7,365 nucleotides of DNA, taken from Planctomycetota bacterium (GTDB lineage: Bacteria; Planctomycetota; Phycisphaerae; UBA1845). A model generated the notes under the pieces. The model saw only the letters and a program-made list of their open reading frames with translations. It searched no databases and was not told the origin of the DNA. The DNA lies in the NCBI GenBank assembly GCA_022563615.1, contig JADFMZ010000158.1, positions 1 to 7,365 of the forward strand. The letters run 5' to 3'. Shown here one piece after another: positions 5,019 through 7,365 of the stretch. Numbering within the stretch: the first letter of the stretch is position 1; each line of letters opens with the position of its first letter. The translations under genes were made by a program, and so were the position numbers.

Positions 5019-7365
5019 ATGTTTTCCAGCGTGTCGGTTCGCAAACCGTCGTCGTGGTTGCCCGTTTTCGCCCTGGCATGGGTGATGGCCACCCTGGGCG
5101 CCCCGTCGAGTGGGAGTGCTCAGCCTGAAGCGAAGCAATCGAATTCGCCGGATCGTGGGATTCACCTGCCGGCTGAAGAGGTGCGCTTTCATCGAGGCGT
5201 GTTTCGCGCCGCGCTGAAGAAGCGGGGCTTGACTGATCTGTTGGATCTTCATCTGCGGGACTTTCCCCCGTCCGACGAAACGGACCGCTTGCTTTCGACC
5301 CGCGATATCAAGCTGGCTGAATTCGCCGATGCCGGGCGGCCGTTGTCGGAGCGGCGCGCCTCGGTGGCCCGGGCAAACCATATCCTTGAGGAATTGATCG
5401 AGCGCAATGTTGATGATCCAAGGAGGCTTAACTGGCGCTTCTTGTTGGCGCATTCGCTGCTGTATGACGAGGCGGAGCCGTTCCTGACCCGCATTCTCTA
5501 TCGCGGTGGAAGCAGGACGGACCGCGCGCAACTTGAGACGTACACCGGTCGCGCCCTCCGCGTCGTCTCCACGCTGCTTCAGGATCTCGACCAGGAGCTG
5601 GATCGAGTGGATCATCTGGCTGTTGCGCAGTTCGAAGCCCTGGAGCGCACGGGATACATCGACAAGCTGGATCGCCTGGCGCCGCAGACGAAGTACTTAC
5701 ACCTTTGGGCGTTGTTCTACGACGGCCTGTGGCGAAGCAACTCGAATTCGACAAGACTTCAACGGCTCAACGATATCCTTTCCGCCATGAGCGAGAATCC
5801 TGCGTTCCTGGAAACCCCGCACACCGATAGCCGCGTTCAGGTGCCCTGCCTGTTGCTGGCCGGCATGACCTGCCGCCGGCTGGAAGATCATCATCGGGCT
5901 CGCGACTACCTGGATCGAGCCGTTTCCGTTGCGGAACGTCTGACCGACCCGGCCCAGCGACAACGGATCGCCTGGGCAGTGACCCTCGCGCAATTCGAGA
6001 GCATCCGCAACCATCGTGACGACGCTCGATTCCCGGAAGCCCTGGACGGCATCGCACGTCTGCGGGACACGCGTCGCGCTGATGCAGACGCCGAGTTCTC
6101 GTTCGCGTTGATGGCCGCACTGTTGGAGCGCTCCGTTCATCGAGCCAGGGCAGCCGCCGCCGAACAGTCCGGTCAAGGACCGGAAGCCAAAGGGTTCCGC
6201 GCCGAGGCCTGGAGATCCCTGGCCCGGCTTGCACGAAGCCAACCCAAGCGGCGTGACGAGGTCTACGCCGCGTTGTTCGACCTGATCGAGCCCGACACCG
6301 ACCCGTCCCAACTTGACCCGCTCGAGCGGTGCGCCCTAATGGCGGGGCTGATGACCCAGGCCCAGGAGCCGCAAGCGAATGCCGGTGCATTGCTGGATCG
6401 TGCGGTGCTGGTGGGTGAAGGATTTGTTGCGCAACTGAGTCGGGAGGCGCCGTCCCTCGTGCCGGAAGTGCTGTTCAACCTGGGCGTGGCACGATACCGC
6501 CAGGGCAATGCGTCCGAGGCGGTCACGCGCTTGATCCAGGTGGCTGGAGATCACCCTGACTTTGACCGGGCCCCGCAGGCGGCGGCGCTGGCGGTCCAAA
6601 TAGCCGCCGGGTTCAGCGCCGATGCGCGTTCCGGCGACGTCTCTCGCGCCCAACATCTTTATCGCAGCGCCTTGGAAGTGCTCCTGACCAACCACGCTGA
6701 CAGTCCTGAGGCGTTGTACTGGCGATTCTATTACGGGCAGTTGTTGGAGGAGCTGGGGGAATTCGACGCCGCCGCCCACCAGTATGCCCTGCTGGACCAG
6801 GCACACGAACATTACGTCGAAGGCGTGTTCTTCCGCATTCGCGCGTTGTCGAGCGGGCTGCAAAAAGCCGCCAACGCCACGCCCGAGGATTTGGCGGTGT
6901 TGCGTCGTCGAGCCAAGGAACTGTTCGGCGTCGAGCGCCGGTTCGTCACGCTGGCCGCCGCGCAACGACTTGGCAAGACGGACACCGAACGAAACCCTTC
7001 GCTGACGGACCTTCTGGCGCGAGCCCGGTTAATGGTGGCTGAGGCTCAGGTTCTGCCGCAGATCGATCAGGCATCGCAGGCGTTGGAAGCGTTGAGTGGA
7101 TTCGCCCAGAAGTACGGCGGGACCGGACATCTGACGGGTCGGGTGTGGCGAGCCCGTTTGTTGGCCTATGAGCGGCTCGATCGGTTGGACGATGCCGCCG
7201 ACGCGATTCCCAAGTACATCAAAGCCGACCCCGCCGGGGCCGGTCCCACGCTGCAATCCCTTTTTCGTTCGATGGCCGGCGACGTGCAGCGGCTTCGCCT
7301 GGCGGGTGATTCGGAGCAGGCGCTCCGCAAGGCACAGGTGGCCCTGTTGCTCGCCCAGCAGATCT
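5019..7365 (+). CDS. Large secreted TPR-type helical repeat protein, C-terminus outside window
   Basis: From the ATG at 5019 the frame stays open to the right edge, giving 782 codons without a stop. Residues 1-34 form a signal peptide: R8 and K9, a hydrophobic core at about 13-28, and a GSA|Q cut at 34/35. The remainder appears helical throughout and lacks Cys-rich or catalytic motifs. The clearest TPR-like units are near 481-515 (LFNLGVARYRQGNASEAV) and 563-600 (YWRFYYGQLLEELGEFDAAA); others are degenerate. Such solenoids bind proteins or peptides. Lying 19 bases after ExbD-2 and exported, it is a likely periplasmic partner of the motor, broadly comparable to CpoB/YbgF of Tol clusters but far larger. 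Codon use and GC content match its neighbours, with no frameshift seen. The function is inferred from context; the family beyond TPR-like is not recognised. Confidence 0.82.
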   Translation, partial: MFSSVSVRKPSSWLPVFALAWVMATLGAPSSGSAQPEAKQSNSPDRGIHLPAEEVRFHRGVFRAALKKRGLTDLLDLHLRDFPPSDETDRLLSTRDIKLAEFADAGRPLSERRASVARANHILEELIERNVDDPRRLNWRFLLAHSLLYDEAEPFLTRILYRGGSRTDRAQLETYTGRALRVVSTLLQDLDQELDRVDHLAVAQFEALERTGYIDKLDRLAPQTKYLHLWALFYDGLWRSNSNSTRLQRLNDILSAMSENPAFLETPHTDSRVQVPCLLLAGMTCRRLEDHHRARDYLDRAVSVAERLTDPAQRQRIAWAVTLAQFESIRNHRDDARFPEALDGIARLRDTRRADADAEFSFALMAALLERSVHRARAAAAEQSGQGPEAKGFRAEAWRSLARLARSQPKRRDEVYAALFDLIEPDTDPSQLDPLERCALMAGLMTQAQEPQANAGALLDRAVLVGEGFVAQLSREAPSLVPEVLFNLGVARYRQGNASEAVTRLIQVAGDHPDFDRAPQAAALAVQIAAGFSADARSGDVSRAQHLYRSALEVLLTNHADSPEALYWRFYYGQLLEELGEFDAAAHQYALLDQAHEHYVEGVFFRIRALSSGLQKAANATPEDLAVLRRRAKELFGVERRFVTLAAAQRLGKTDTERNPSLTDLLARARLMVAEAQVLPQIDQASQALEALSGFAQKYGGTGHLTGRVWRARLLAYERLDRLDDAADAIPKYIKADPAGAGPTLQSLFRSMAGDVQRLRLAGDSEQALRKAQVALLLAQQI

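Noticed and set aside
4737..5615. A 292-residue minus-strand frame
   Set aside because: It covers the end of ExbD-2 and the start of the large TPR gene, both well supported by motifs, signal peptide and ribosome binding site. Its composition is Arg/Pro/His-rich and it shows no domain.
1..7365. CRISPR array, tRNA, rRNA or insertion sequence
   Set aside because: No regularly spaced repeats, cloverleaf signature, rRNA-like stretch or transposase motif was seen on either strand by reading; a covariance-model scan was not possible here.

Overview
The window is GC-rich, densely coding bacterial DNA. It holds one envelope-associated gene cluster and the end of a divergent gene. The gene set is a vWA protein with a TonB-like anchor, secreted tetratricopeptide (TPR) proteins, an ExbB/TolQ-type channel and two tandem ExbD proteins. 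It resembles clusters common in Planctomycetota and related Gram-negative lineages. No rRNA or other phylogenetic marker is present, so this assignment is an inference from gene content and base composition.

Layout. Bases 1-828 (minus strand) encode the first 276 residues of a secreted, alpha-helical protein that runs off the left edge. Bases 829-1138 are a divergent intergenic region. It holds a candidate promoter for each direction, a spaced inverted repeat whose arms begin with GTAG, and a hairpin in the predicted leader. Six plus-strand genes follow, with gaps of 22 bases or less or a short overlap, and read as one operon: a membrane-anchored vWA protein (1139-2098), a secreted small-beta-module plus TPR protein (2085-3185), an ExbB/TolQ/MotA channel with signal peptide and TTG start (3208-4023), ExbD-1 (4027-4482), ExbD-2 (4490-4999), and a large secreted TPR protein (5019 to the right edge, 782 residues seen, open).

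How the genes may work together. ExbB and ExbD form an ion-driven motor in the inner membrane. In Ton and Tol systems the motor moves a third protein whose single N-terminal membrane helix carries a Ser-x-x-x-His motif. No classical TonB or TolA is seen here, but the vWA protein has exactly that N-terminal plan: one membrane helix with S40-x-x-x-H44, a proline-rich stretch, a glycine-rich stretch, then an intact metal-binding vWA domain. The working hypothesis is a Ton/Tol-like motor whose moving arm ends in a vWA adhesion domain, with the secreted TPR proteins as periplasmic partners. The sequence shows the parts and their order; the mechanism is inference. No mobile element, CRISPR array, tRNA or rRNA was seen.
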